The position numbers were made by a program, and so were the translations under genes. DNA of 64,000 bases. Source: Arthrobacter sp. Y81 (GTDB taxonomy: Bacteria; Actinomycetota; Actinomycetes; Actinomycetales; Micrococcaceae). Every line of letters starts with the position of its first letter. The stretch's first letter is position 1. The stretch lies in assembly GCF_002929335.1 (NCBI RefSeq), contig NZ_PJIL01000010.1, positions 1 through 64,000 on the forward strand, in the 5' to 3' direction. Below the pieces are notes generated by a model. It did not search any database. It was not told the DNA's origin and saw only the letters and a list, made by a program, of their open reading frames with translations. Shown here in pieces: positions 15,572 through 23,495 of the stretch.

Positions 15572-16263
15572 AGCTGCCGTCCTCCATTGTGTACCGCGGC
15601 GGTTTCTCAATGCCGGCGGTGCTGTAGCTATCTGCCTGTGGGCTGCCATGCGCAGCGGAATTCCCCGCTGCGCAGCAGGACCAGTAGTACCAGCAGGCAC
15701 TGACAGTTTTCCGGCGTCGGCAAAGCGCCGACGTCCGCTCCTTCCGGCCGCTAATCCGGTTATCCCCAGTTTGCGGAGGTTATCCACAATTGAGCGTCCG
15801 AGTCCGTTTCCGGTTGTCCCGCAACTGGCCTGTCCGGACTATCGAAAACAGGTACCAACGCCCCAAGAACAGGTATCCCGCTACGTTAGTACCCGTTCCG
15901 CCGGCCACCAAGCCCACATACATGCACACCTGTGGATAAGTTGTGGATTAGGGGCCCCTGCTTGTGCACAGCCTGTGTGGTCACCTGTGGATACCAAAAA
16001 ACTTTCGCCGCCAATGTGCCCCTGACCTGCGAAAACGTTCAAAGTGGCTTGTGGATGAAAGATTCTTTTGGGGAACGTTCATCCACAGCTTGCAGGTTCA
16101 CATTGGGGATACTGGCCAGTAGGAGAGGCGTAGTGACGCAGAATATACGCGCATTGTGATGTACGCCACGACAACTGGCTCGAATTGACGGTTTACCCAC
16201 CCGGACTGTATGCGCCCGTCAGAATATGCTGTGGATAACGGTGAACTGGCATAAGCTCTATTC
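15572..16263. other. 692-bp intergenic region containing a DnaA-box cluster
   Basis: The gap between dnaB and the divergent membrane-protein gene has no credible gene. It carries eight 9-mers matching TTATCCACA with at most one mismatch. Perfect copies are at 15780-15788, 15931-15939 and 16230-16238. Single-mismatch copies are at 15760, 15942, 15986, 16050 and 16079. The boxes occur on both strands. No long AT-rich unwinding element is obvious, and no dnaA or dnaN is adjacent. It may titrate DnaA or let DnaA control dnaB and the neighbouring gene. Confidence 0.8.
16185..16257 (+). promoter_or_regulatory. Promoter candidates for the bL12-CTD-like gene pair
   Basis: Two options are visible. 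TTGACG (16185-16190) with TATGCG (16209-16214) at 18-bp spacing would give a leader of about 45 bases. TAAGCT (16252-16257), six bases before the ATG, would give a leaderless mRNA. In the second case the perfect DnaA box at 16230-16238 sits at the -35 position. Confidence 0.4.
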
Positions 16264-16731
16264 ATGGGCGATGTATTAGTAGTTATGCTGCCTGCCCTCA
16301 TTCTGGTGGCAGTGATTTGGGGGGTTTCAACGGCGTTGAAACCACGGGACACCGGCATCTCCGACGCGGAACGCTATCAACTGGAACTGGCCCTCCGGTC
16401 GCAGGCTCACTACGCTGCCCAGGTGAAGGCAGCCACGGCCGCGCGGGCGCGGGTTGACGCCTCCACCCGGCCAAGCCAGAACGAGCAACAGCAGTCGCAG
16501 CAGGTCGACCACGCACGGGCGGCCCTGCGCGCCCAGGCCGGCTCCAGTCCGGGCGTGGGCATGCACGGCTACCAGGGACCGGTCCTCCCCGGCGGGCAGC
16601 TGAACCCGCAGTTCGCCTTGCAGCTCCAGTCGATGGCCCGCAGCGGCCAGAAACTCCAGGCCATCAAGTTGCTGCGGCAGGCAACGCATTCGGATCTCTT
16701 GACCGCCAAGAATTATGTAGATCGGCTGTAG
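16264..16731 (+). CDS. Membrane-anchored protein with bL12-CTD-like tail (copy 1)
   Basis: The 155-residue protein starts with one membrane helix (VLVVMLPALILVAVIWGV). A charged helix and a Gln-rich linker follow, and the last 30 residues (LQAIKLLRQATHSDLLTAKNYVDRL) resemble the C-terminal domain of ribosomal protein bL12 (K-x-A-I-K-L-h-R-x3-...-A-K-x-h-V). It is not the ribosomal protein itself, since the stalk dimerisation domain is absent. Function is unknown; the bL12-like fold usually binds other proteins. It is two bases from a related second gene, and its promoter lies in the DnaA-box region. Confidence 0.72.
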   Translation: MGDVLVVMLPALILVAVIWGVSTALKPRDTGISDAERYQLELALRSQAHYAAQVKAATAARARVDASTRPSQNEQQQSQQVDHARAALRAQAGSSPGVGMHGYQGPVLPGGQLNPQFALQLQSMARSGQKLQAIKLLRQATHSDLLTAKNYVDRL

Positions 16732-16733
16732 TA

Positions 16734-17300
16734 ATGGAATCGCTAGTGATCCCCGTTCTGATCCTGCTCCTCGTTGGAGCGGGCGTCCTCGTGGTGGCCC
16801 GCGCCGTCGGACGCCGCACCGCCGGCAACAGGGCCAGTGGCAGCACGCCGCCCGGGGACCCTGTGGAACTGGCCCGGGCCGCGGCGGCCAAGCTCACCGA
16901 AGACCAGCACCGGCGCCTGTACGCCCTGATCGCCCAAGGGCAGGCCATGGCGGCCATCAAGCTCTACTACGAAGCCTCAGGAGAGGGCCTACGGGCCTCG
17001 CGTGACGCCGTCGGCGCCCTGGCGGCCAATCCGCAGCCCTTCCACTCAGCGGCCCCTGAGGAGCCGGAGAATGACGACGACGACGCTCCCGAGCGTTTCC
17101 CGTACCGCTACCGGGCCATCGCCAGTAAGGGCGATGTCACCCGCGAAGTCAGCAGCAACATGCTGAATGACGAAATCTACGGCCGGATCCGCACGCTGGC
17201 CAGAAGCGGCGACACGGAAGCGGCGGCAATGGCGCTGACGCGGCACTCGGACATCTCCATGAAGCAGGCCCGGGAGTTCATCGCCCTGCTCGACGACTGA
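16734..17300 (+). CDS. Membrane-anchored protein with bL12-CTD-like repeats (copy 2)
   Basis: This 188-residue paralogue also begins with one membrane helix (VIPVLILLLVGAGVLVVA). It has one bL12-like segment near residues 65-95 (IAQGQAMAAIKLYYEASGEG) and a second near 155-186 (LARSGDTEAAAMALTRHSD, then KQAREFIALLDD), with an acidic linker (EPENDDDDAPE) between them. It follows copy 1 by two bases and must be co-transcribed. Function is unknown. The duplication suggests a membrane-associated adaptor pair. Confidence 0.7.
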   Translation: MESLVIPVLILLLVGAGVLVVARAVGRRTAGNRASGSTPPGDPVELARAAAAKLTEDQHRRLYALIAQGQAMAAIKLYYEASGEGLRASRDAVGALAANPQPFHSAAPEEPENDDDDAPERFPYRYRAIASKGDVTREVSSNMLNDEIYGRIRTLARSGDTEAAAMALTRHSDISMKQAREFIALLDD

Positions 17301-17327
17301 GCTTCCAGCCTGGGGCAGACCGCCTGA

Positions 17328-17341
17328 CCCCGCACGCGGGG
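17328..17341. terminator. Short GC hairpin between convergent genes
   Basis: CCCCGC and GCGGGG arms flank AC in the 75-bp gap between the bL12-CTD-like pair and the convergent zinc-ribbon gene. There is no T run, so this is a weak call. Confidence 0.3.
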
Positions 17342-17375
17342 CCCTCCGGCTGATGCGGGCCGCCGGGGCCTGTTG

Positions 17376-17753
17376 TCAGAAATCGAAAAGCTCCCCGAGC
17401 CAGCCTTCCTTCTTTTTGGGCCGCCTGCGGTCGTCATAGCGCCGGTCGTCATGCCCGGGCTGATCGTACCGGGGCCGGTCCCGCCGCTCGTCATAGCGGC
17501 GATCATCGGGACGCCTGTCATCGCGGCGCGGATCCAGGTTGTTGTTGTACAGAGGCGGCGGAATGAGCCCCGGGGCGGGAGGGGCAACCGTCGCAGCCGG
17601 CACGGCCGGACCCATCAGATCAGCCGCCCTGTCGATGATCTTGTCCAACTCGCCGCGGTCAAGCCACACGCCGCGGCACTGCGGACAGTAATCGATCTCC
17701 ACTCCGCTGCGTTCGCTCATGATTAGGTCTATTGAATCCACAGGGCATTTCAT
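17376..17753 (-). CDS. TFIIB-type zinc-ribbon protein (zf-TFIIB)
   Basis: The 125-residue protein begins MKCPVDSIDLIMSERSGVEI and continues YCPQCRGVWLDRGELDKII, the zf-TFIIB family pattern. The remaining 70 residues are disordered and rich in Arg, Asp and Tyr (repeated DDRRYD-type units), ending in KKKEGWLGELFDF. The family's function is unknown. The ATG at 17753 is preferred because the family starts at MKCP; an in-frame GTG at 17798 would add 15 residues. The first knuckle has CPVD, so only three Cys of the ribbon are present, a variant common in this family. Confidence 0.8.
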   Translation of the reverse strand: MKCPVDSIDLIMSERSGVEIDYCPQCRGVWLDRGELDKIIDRAADLMGPAVPAATVAPPAPGLIPPPLYNNNLDPRRDDRRPDDRRYDERRDRPRYDQPGHDDRRYDDRRRPKKKEGWLGELFDF

Positions 17754-17832
17754 GTCCGGCACAACGAGCAGGGCCCCGGAAAAGTTCGGCGCCTCCACCG
17801 CGGGCCGGCTGCTGAGGGCCGGCGCCCTGTTC

Positions 17833-18459
17833 CTACCGCCCGCTCGAGATTCCGGCCAGCAGCTGTTCGAACGGCAGGGACTCGGCGGCTTCGTGCTTCC
17901 GCCGCGGCCCGGCAGCCGTCAGCAGCCCCGCGAACTCATCCGCGGCCCGGTCGATCCGCACCGAAAGGGGCGAACCGCCGTCGTCCGTGTTGCCCCAGTC
18001 CTGGGGGCCGGCGAAGACGGCGGTGGCCGCTGTGCGGGTCCGCAGGTAGCTGAACAGGGGACGCATGGCATAGTCCAGGACCATCTGGTGGCGGTCGGTG
18101 CCGCCGGTTGCCCCGAGGAGGGCGGCCTTACCCTCCAGCGACTTCGGATCCAGGACATCGATGAAGGACTTGAAGAGGCCGCTGTACGAGGCACTGAAGA
18201 CTGGCGTGACCGCGATGATGCCGTCCGAGTCCTCCACGCCGGCGATGACTTCGGCCAGGCGCGGGCCCGCATAGCCCGTCACAAAATTGTTGGCGATGTC
18301 CACCGCGAGGTCACGGAGTTCCACAACGTCCACGGTCACGGCGTAGCCGGCTGCAGCCAGCCGCTGTTCGGCTGCGACCGCCAGCTGGTCAGCCAGAAGC
18401 CTGCTCGACGACGGTACGCCAAGGCCGGCGGAAAGGACGGTTATGCGGCGGGTTTCCAC
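17833..18459 (-). CDS. NAD(P)H-dependent FMN reductase (flavodoxin-like)
   Basis: The 208-residue protein has a flavodoxin-like fold: ITVLSAGLGVPSSSRLLAD is the phosphate-binding first loop, and TPVFSASYSGLFKSFIDVL the family's flavin-binding segment (TP-x-Y/F-x2-S-x-S/T-G). GATGGTDRHQM is the third loop. It resembles the actinobacterial CE1759-type and MsuE-like FMN reductases, which supply reduced FMN to monooxygenases. No partner monooxygenase is adjacent. A GTG start follows AGGAG. Its promoter is well defined. Confidence 0.85.
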   Translation of the reverse strand: METRRITVLSAGLGVPSSSRLLADQLAVAAEQRLAAAGYAVTVDVVELRDLAVDIANNFVTGYAGPRLAEVIAGVEDSDGIIAVTPVFSASYSGLFKSFIDVLDPKSLEGKAALLGATGGTDRHQMVLDYAMRPLFSYLRTRTAATAVFAGPQDWGNTDDGGSPLSVRIDRAADEFAGLLTAAGPRRKHEAAESLPFEQLLAGISSGR

Positions 18460-18491
18460 GGTTTTCTCCTGAAGGTCAACGGTAAATCCAG

Positions 18492-18520
18492 AGTATATGC
18501 GTTTGCATCTACCTACTCAA
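18492..18520 (-). promoter_or_regulatory. Promoter of the FMN reductase gene
   Basis: On the minus strand TTGAGT (forward 18515-18520) and TATACT (forward 18492-18497) are 17 bases apart, a near-consensus sigma-A promoter. ATGC-GTTT-GCAT (forward 18497-18508) overlaps the spacer next to the -10 and may be an operator. Confidence 0.6.
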
Positions 18521-18608
18521 CCTACGCATCCTCGTGTTTATTCCGCAGCGACGGGGCACCGCGGGCGGGCCTGCTGACAACCCGGGCGGCGTCTGCCAGA
18601 CTGCCGTC

Positions 18609-19031
18609 ATGGCTGATAACAAGACCCAGGCAACCGACGCGTCCGTGCAGGATTTCCTGGACGGCGTAGAAAACGACGCCCGGCGAAACGATGGCCTGCG
18701 GCTTCTGGCCCTCATGAAGGAAAACACCGGGGAGGCACCCGTGATGTGGGGTCCCAGCATCGTTGGCTTCGGAAGTTACCACTACCGGTACGAGAGCGGC
18801 CGGGAGGGAGACACCGTCGCTGTGGGGTTTTCCCCCCGGAAGGGGAGCCTTTCGCTGTATGGGCTCACCTACGCACCCGAGGCGGCGGACCTGCTGCCGC
18901 GGCTGGGCAAACACAAGGTGGGCGCGGGGTGCCTGTACGTCAACAAGCTGGACGACGTGGACGAGGCGGTGCTGGCCGAACTCATCCGGGCAGGCCACCG
19001 GCACTCCACCACCGTGATGCACCAGGACTAG
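18609..19031 (+). CDS. DUF1801 domain protein
   Basis: The 140-residue protein matches DUF1801 (YdhG-like). It has PVMWGPSIVGFGSYHYRYESGREGD, then VGFSPRKGSLSLYGL and GKHKVGAGCLYVNKLDDVD, all characteristic blocks of the fold. Biochemical function is unknown; some relatives are linked to iron-responsive or stress loci. The ATG at 18609 is preferred to an upstream ATG at 18534, whose extra residues look non-coding. It is convergent with rplI across a strong terminator. Confidence 0.85.
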   Translation: MADNKTQATDASVQDFLDGVENDARRNDGLRLLALMKENTGEAPVMWGPSIVGFGSYHYRYESGREGDTVAVGFSPRKGSLSLYGLTYAPEAADLLPRLGKHKVGAGCLYVNKLDDVDEAVLAELIRAGHRHSTTVMHQD

Positions 19032-19060
19032 GACTCAAGCGGGAACCGTGCGTTAAAGAC

Positions 19061-19109
19061 AAAGGCCCCCACGTTCGGTTCCGAAGCGGAATCCGAATGC
19101 GGGGGCCTT
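19061..19109. terminator. Bidirectional terminator between DUF1801 gene and rplI
   Basis: AAAGGCCCCC and GGGGGCCTT arms plus inner pairing form a long stem of about 20 bp (19061-19109) in the gap between convergent genes. A-rich and T-rich flanks suit termination in both directions. Confidence 0.8.
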
Positions 19110-19154
19110 CAGCAGTTCAGGACTGCGTAGCGCTCTGGCGAAGGGCCGGAGGGA

Positions 19155-19607
19155 CTACTTGCCTGCGACTACGTCGAGTTCGATCACAGCGGCAACGTCG
19201 TCGTGCAGACGGACGTTGGCCTGGTAGGAACCAACCGACTTGATGTGTGCCGGCAGTTCAACCTTGCGCTTGTCGATGCGGCCGAGGCCAGCGGCCTCAA
19301 CAGCGTCGGCCACGTCGCCCTGCTTGACGGTGCCGAACAGGCGTCCGGTCTCGCCAGCCTTGACAACGAGCTTGACCGGCTTGGCGGAGAGTGCAGCAGC
19401 CTGCTTCTGAGCATCTTCCAAGGAAGCGTGCTCGCGGGCAACGCGGGCAGCCTTGATGGACTCAACCTGCTTTTCGCCACCCTTCGACCAGGTCAGAGCG
19501 AAACCGCGGGGCAGCAGGAAGTTACGTGCGTAACCGTCCTTGACCTCGACAACGTCGCCAGCAGCACCGAGACCGGTTACTTCGTGGGTCAGAATGAGCT
19601 TTGCCAT
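19155..19607 (-). CDS. rplI: 50S ribosomal protein bL9
   Basis: The 150-residue protein starts [35 protein letters not shown], the bL9 N-domain that binds 23S rRNA. A connecting helix and the C-terminal domain ([20 protein letters not shown]) follow. Length and both domains are normal. It is the last gene of rpsF-ssb-rpsR-rplI on the minus strand. Confidence 0.97.
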   Translation of the reverse strand: MAKLILTHEVTGLGAAGDVVEVKDGYARNFLLPRGFALTWSKGGEKQVESIKAARVAREHASLEDAQKQAAALSAKPVKLVVKAGETGRLFGTVKQGDVADAVEAAGLGRIDKRKVELPAHIKSVGSYQANVRLHDDVAAVIELDVVAGK

Positions 19608-19624
19608 TTTAGTTAATCCCTTCC

Positions 19625-19864
19625 TTAGCCGCGGCCAGCGCCGGAGTAAGGCAGCAGAGCAACTTCGCGGGCGTTCTTGATTGCCTGGGCGATCTTGCGC
19701 TGTTCCTGCACCGTGACGCCGGTGACGCGACGGGCGCGGATCTTTCCGCGGTCGGAGATGAACTTGCGCAGCAATGCTACGTCCTTGTAGTCGATGACGG
19801 TGATGTCAGCGGCCTTCAAGGGGTTGGACTTTGGTTTGGGCTTACGGAGTTCAGCCTTAGCCAT
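19625..19864 (-). CDS. rpsR: 30S ribosomal protein bS18
   Basis: The 79-residue protein contains [19 protein letters not shown] and [19 protein letters not shown], the core of bS18. It pairs with bS6 on the platform of the 30S subunit. There is no CxxC zinc motif, so this is the zinc-independent C-minus form, of interest beside a zinc-regulated gene in the same window. It lies 17 bases upstream of rplI. Confidence 0.96.
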   Translation of the reverse strand: MAKAELRKPKPKSNPLKAADITVIDYKDVALLRKFISDRGKIRARRVTGVTVQEQRKIAQAIKNAREVALLPYSGAGRG

Positions 19865-19990
19865 CGTGGAGCTCCTATTCTATGGAGCCCGTGGATATTG
19901 ATCCACGGGATGGTGGTGGTTCGACGGCGGCACTCACCCGGGAGCCGTGAGGCATCCCGGCGGGTTCCGGCGCCGGACCTGAATTATTGG

Positions 19991-20566
19991 TTAGAAGGGA
20001 GGTTCGGAATCCGGGCCGTTGCCCCAGCCGCCGCCCGCATTGCTGACACCGGGCGTTGCCCAGGGGTCTTCCTGCGCTGCGGGCTGGTTGCCGCCCCAAG
20101 TTCCTCCGGTGTTGCCGCCCTGGTTTGCACCCTGGCCGCCACCGAATCCACCGCCGCTGTTGCCGCCGCCGAAGCCACCCTGGCCACCCTGACCGCCGGA
20201 GCGCTGGGTGCGGTTGACCTTGGCGTTGGCGTAGCGCAGGCTCGGGCCGATTTCATCGACTTCGAGCTCGATAACGGTGCGCTTTTCGCCTTCTTTGGTT
20301 TCGTAGGAACGGCTCTTCAAACGGCCGTTGACGATAACGCGCATGCCCTTGGTAAGGGATTCCGCGACGTTTTCGGCTGCTTCACGCCAGACCGAGGCGC
20401 GGAGGAACAGGGTTTCCCCGTCCTTCCACTCATTCGACTGGCGATCGAAGGTGCGGGGCGTAGAAGCGATGGTGAAATTCGCTACTGCCGAACCTGACGG
20501 TGTGAACCTCAGTTCGGGGTCATTGGTGAGATTACCGATGACCGTAATAGTGGTTTCGCCTGCCAT
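19991..20566 (-). CDS. ssb: Single-stranded DNA-binding protein SSB
   Basis: The 191-residue protein has the OB fold in the first 110 residues ([27 protein letters not shown] start, then [20 protein letters not shown]). A Gly/Gln/Asn-rich linker and the acidic tip DSEPPF, which recruits partner proteins, follow. It forms tetramers on ssDNA. The position between rpsF and rpsR is the classic bacterial order. Confidence 0.96.
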   Translation of the reverse strand: MAGETTITVIGNLTNDPELRFTPSGSAVANFTIASTPRTFDRQSNEWKDGETLFLRASVWREAAENVAESLTKGMRVIVNGRLKSRSYETKEGEKRTVIELEVDEIGPSLRYANAKVNRTQRSGGQGGQGGFGGGNSGGGFGGGQGANQGGNTGGTWGGNQPAAQEDPWATPGVSNAGGGWGNGPDSEPPF

Positions 20567-20621
20567 CTACTGCCTCCTTGTTCGTTCCTGCGGGGTAAAG
20601 ATTGAATGTCGGGAGCTGAAA

Positions 20622-20927
20622 TTACTCAGCAACGACCTTCTGCTCTTCGGGGCGGGTGATCTTGGTGCGCATGATGGTCTCATTGAGACTCAGCTGGCGG
20701 TCAAGTTCCTTGGCGGTGTCCGGCTTGGCGGTGAAGTTCACCACTGCGTAGATACCTTCAGACTTCTTCTTGATTTCGTAAGCCAGGCGACGACGGCCCC
20801 AGATGTCAACCTTTTCGATGGTTCCACCATCGTTGGTGATGACGTTCAGGAACTTCTGAAGCGTTGGCTCAACGGTACGCTCTTCGACCTCGGGGTCGAT
20901 GATTACCATCAATTCGTAAGGACGCAT
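20622..20927 (-). CDS. rpsF: 30S ribosomal protein bS6
   Basis: The 101-residue protein reads [16 protein letters not shown]... and has [23 protein letters not shown], the bS6 ferredoxin-like fold. The ATG at 20927 follows AAAGGAGGTGG at a good distance; an in-frame GTG four codons earlier would overlap that ribosome-binding site. It heads the rpsF-ssb-rpsR-rplI operon. Confidence 0.96.
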   Translation of the reverse strand: MRPYELMVIIDPEVEERTVEPTLQKFLNVITNDGGTIEKVDIWGRRRLAYEIKKKSEGIYAVVNFTAKPDTAKELDRQLSLNETIMRTKITRPEEQKVVAE

Positions 20928-20956
20928 ATGTGAACCCACCTCCTTTGGGCTAAGCG

Positions 20957-20975
20957 GTTACGGCATTTCCGTAAC
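20957..20975 (-). promoter_or_regulatory. Hairpin in the rpsF leader, possible bS6:bS18 regulatory element
   Basis: GTTACGG and CCGTAAC arms with a five-base loop lie 30 bases before the rpsF start. Many bacteria have an rpsF leader hairpin with an exposed CCG that binds bS6:bS18 and gives feedback control. The stem and the adjacent CCG fit loosely; the full motif cannot be confirmed by eye. A TAAGAT -10-like hexamer (forward 21048-21053) lies further upstream. Confidence 0.4.
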
Positions 20976-21194
20976 AGGAGGTTCATTTGCGATGCCATGC
21001 ACGCCCGGTCACCAAAACGGAGACAGGACGCAGCACAGACTTCAATATCTTAGTGCATTTAGGCCGGTTTCGGCGATTCGTGACCCGTTCAGGCTAGTCC
21101 CGTGGCCGTGCCGGGCGGAAACGCCCCCGGACGCTATGTGGAAAAGCGTGCGGGAACGGGGCCCGGCCTGTTTGTTTGGCTAAAGTAACGACAC

Positions 21195-21863
21195 ATGGAC
21201 ACCAGCCCTCCGCCCCCCAGGATCAGACGAAGCCGGCTGCGGTTCTTGGCCATGGTCGCGGCAGGCCTGGCTGCCGCGGCAGCAACCGGGCTGTCCGGGC
21301 ACTGGGTCGAAGCGCCGGCCGTAGGTTGGGGCAGCGCCGCGCTGGTCTACGTGGCCTGGGTGTGGCTTGTGGTGGGAAGGCTCGGCCCCGCCGGGACGCG
21401 AGCCCATGCGACGTCGGAGGACCCGTCCCGCAGGACCACCGACCTGCTGATCCTGGTGGCCAACGTTGCCAGCCTGGCCGCTGTTGCCGTCGTCGTCGTG
21501 GACTCCCATAGATCCGACGGCGGCTCGCGACTCAACGGCGGGCTGCTGGCCCTGGCGTGTGTCGCATTGTCCTGGATCCTGGTGCAGACCCTCTTCACCC
21601 TGCGCTACGCCGAGCTCTACTACAGCACCGGCAAACGCGGCGCACGGGAGGTGGGCGGCATTGACTTCAACCAGGAGCGGCCGCCGCAGTACACGGATTT
21701 TGCCTATCTCGCCACGAGCCTGGGCATGACGTACCAGGTGTCTGACACCAATCTGCAGAACCACCTCATCAGGGCCGAGGCCCTCAAGCACAGCCTGCTT
21801 TCCTATCTCTTCGGCACCGTCATCCTCGCCACGACCATCAACCTGGTGATCGGACTGGCCTGA
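21195..21863 (+). CDS. DUF1345 membrane protein
   Basis: The 222-residue protein has five or six membrane helices. RTTDLLILVANVASLAAV, then QTLFTLRYAELYYS and IDFNQERPPQYTDFAYLATSLGMTYQVSDT, are the DUF1345 signature blocks. Function is unknown. TAAAGT (21181-21186) stands eight bases before the ATG, suggesting a leaderless transcript. The gene diverges from the rpsF operon. Confidence 0.88.
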   Translation: MDTSPPPPRIRRSRLRFLAMVAAGLAAAAATGLSGHWVEAPAVGWGSAALVYVAWVWLVVGRLGPAGTRAHATSEDPSRRTTDLLILVANVASLAAVAVVVVDSHRSDGGSRLNGGLLALACVALSWILVQTLFTLRYAELYYSTGKRGAREVGGIDFNQERPPQYTDFAYLATSLGMTYQVSDTNLQNHLIRAEALKHSLLSYLFGTVILATTINLVIGLA

Positions 21864-22235
21864 GTATGGGCCGAATGGACCGGGCTCCCGGGCGGAATGA
21901 CGGGCCGGACGATCGAAGTTTCCAAGTGCCGAGTCCGAGTCCCCCGGCGTTTCAGTGCGAGTGGTGCTTGCCCACTACCAAGTGGTGGATTCTCTAGTAC
22001 CGGGTGAACCCAGCCACTATATTTGCCTCAATTCATCACCAGTGGTCCATGGACCGTCCAGCCAAGAGGCTGGCCGGAACTACCACGTCGTGGGGCGCCG
22101 CCGGTGAGAAGACTGCAGAAGCGCAACCTCCAACGAAAACTTGGGGGAATGGAAAAGGACTACAGAAGACACGGTCTCCTCCTCACGCAGGAAGGCGACC
22201 GCATTCTTCGAACCGGCAGTGGGGACCGCAAGCAG
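21864..22235. other. Intergenic region before the polysaccharide cluster
   Basis: About 370 bp with no convincing gene. The segment near 21958-21990 has several AGTGG/CCACT half-sites, including CCACT-ACCA-AGTGG, that could be an operator for the cluster. An in-frame ATG at 22149 would extend the following glycosyltransferase by 29 residues but has no proper ribosome-binding site. Confidence 0.5.
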
Positions 22236-23495
22236 ATGGAGCATGTTTTCGTATATACGCCCGGAAGCCGCTGGGAAAACATTCCTGGAACGGACCACCG
22301 GCTTGCGGCAGCTTTGGCCATCCGCGTGCCCGTCCTGTGGGTCGATCCGCCACTCCCGGTTCATTTGGCGTTCCGGAACGGGAAATGCGTGCTGAGGGGC
22401 CTCACCGAACTGAGCCAGGTCGCGCCAGAAATAACCCGCCTACGCTCGCTGGCCTTGCCCGGCTTTACCCGGCCGATTCTTGCCCGGGTGACCAAACATC
22501 TCCTAAGTCGGGCTGTCCGGGCCGCCCTTCGCGCAATGGCGGCAACACCCGTCGCGGTTATGGTCTCCTCGCCCATAACGGAATTCCCCTCCGGCGTCGC
22601 CGGCACCAGAATCCTTTTCGCCACCGATGACTGGGTTTCCGGAGCAGCGATGATGGGACTGTCCGGACCATTTGTGCGCCGGACCCTCCTCCGTAACCTG
22701 GACAGGGCAGACATCACCGCTGCAGTGTCTCCCTATTTGGCCGAAAGCCTTAGGCCCGGATTGCCAGCGGCCGTCGTCGTCCTTCCGAACGGGTGCAATC
22801 TCCCGGAGGAAGGGCCTCCGGGCGACGAACGGTCCGGAAACGCCGTCCTCGTGGGCCAGTTGAACGAACGCCTGGACATGGGGCTGCTGGAGGCAGTCAC
22901 GGCTACCGGTGTTCCACTGCTGGTGATAGGGCCACGCACCGACCGCGACCCGGAAACCGGACGACGCCTGGACACTTTCCTCGCCTCCGAAAACGTCACC
23001 TGGCTCGGCGAGTTACCCGCTACCGAACTGGGGGCTCATCTGGCAGGAGCGGGTGTTGGCCTGACGCCTTATGCCGATAATGCGTTCAACCGGGCTAGTT
23101 TCCCACTGAAGACCTTGGACTATCTGGCCGCTGGAGTACCCGTCGTGGCAACCGACCTGCCCGCCGTGAGTTGGTTGAACACGGAACTGGTCACCGTCGG
23201 CAGCGGCAGCGACGAGTTCGCTCGACAGGTACAGCGGGTACTGGCTACCCCACGCGATCCCGCGGATGATGAGCGACGCCGCCATTTTGCGGGCCGCCAC
23301 ACTTGGGAGGCGAGAGCCGCCCAACTCCTTGAACTGATTCAAGACCACTCATCGGAACGGGAGACACAGGGCGGACCCGGGCGAGAACAGTTGATCGGAG
23401 GCACGGCCAATGAACGTAAGCAGACCAACCTGGACAGCGAACTCAACGGACCGAAGGGTGCACAGCATGACCGGAATCAGAGCGACGAGTATTAA
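22236..23495 (+). CDS. Glycosyltransferase of the exopolysaccharide cluster
   Basis: The 419-residue protein has a GT-B layout: EHVFVYTPGSRWENIPGTDHRLAAAL at the N-terminus, an acceptor-side domain, and a C-terminal nucleotide-sugar domain with WLGELPATELGAHLAGAGVGLTPY and SFPLKTLDYLAAGVPVVATDLPA, the typical E-x7-E-like end of GT4 enzymes. It resembles TuaH-type cytoplasmic transferases. The start is uncertain (ATG 22236 or 22149); 22236 puts the first strand at the N-terminus as usual. The last 40 residues are hydrophilic and overlap the next gene. Confidence 0.75.
   Translation: MEHVFVYTPGSRWENIPGTDHRLAAALAIRVPVLWVDPPLPVHLAFRNGKCVLRGLTELSQVAPEITRLRSLALPGFTRPILARVTKHLLSRAVRAALRAMAATPVAVMVSSPITEFPSGVAGTRILFATDDWVSGAAMMGLSGPFVRRTLLRNLDRADITAAVSPYLAESLRPGLPAAVVVLPNGCNLPEEGPPGDERSGNAVLVGQLNERLDMGLLEAVTATGVPLLVIGPRTDRDPETGRRLDTFLASENVTWLGELPATELGAHLAGAGVGLTPYADNAFNRASFPLKTLDYLAAGVPVVATDLPAVSWLNTELVTVGSGSDEFARQVQRVLATPRDPADDERRRHFAGRHTWEARAAQLLELIQDHSSERETQGGPGREQLIGGTANERKQTNLDSELNGPKGAQHDRNQSDEY

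Noticed and set aside
15572..15787. Upstream extension of DnaB by 72 residues
   Set aside because: A TTG with a good ribosome-binding site at 15571 gives the normal family N-terminus, and the extension crosses the DnaA-box region.
15760..16238. The chromosomal origin oriC itself
   Set aside because: dnaA, dnaN and a clear AT-rich unwinding element are absent here, while parS and trxBA at the right end indicate that oriC is beyond that edge.
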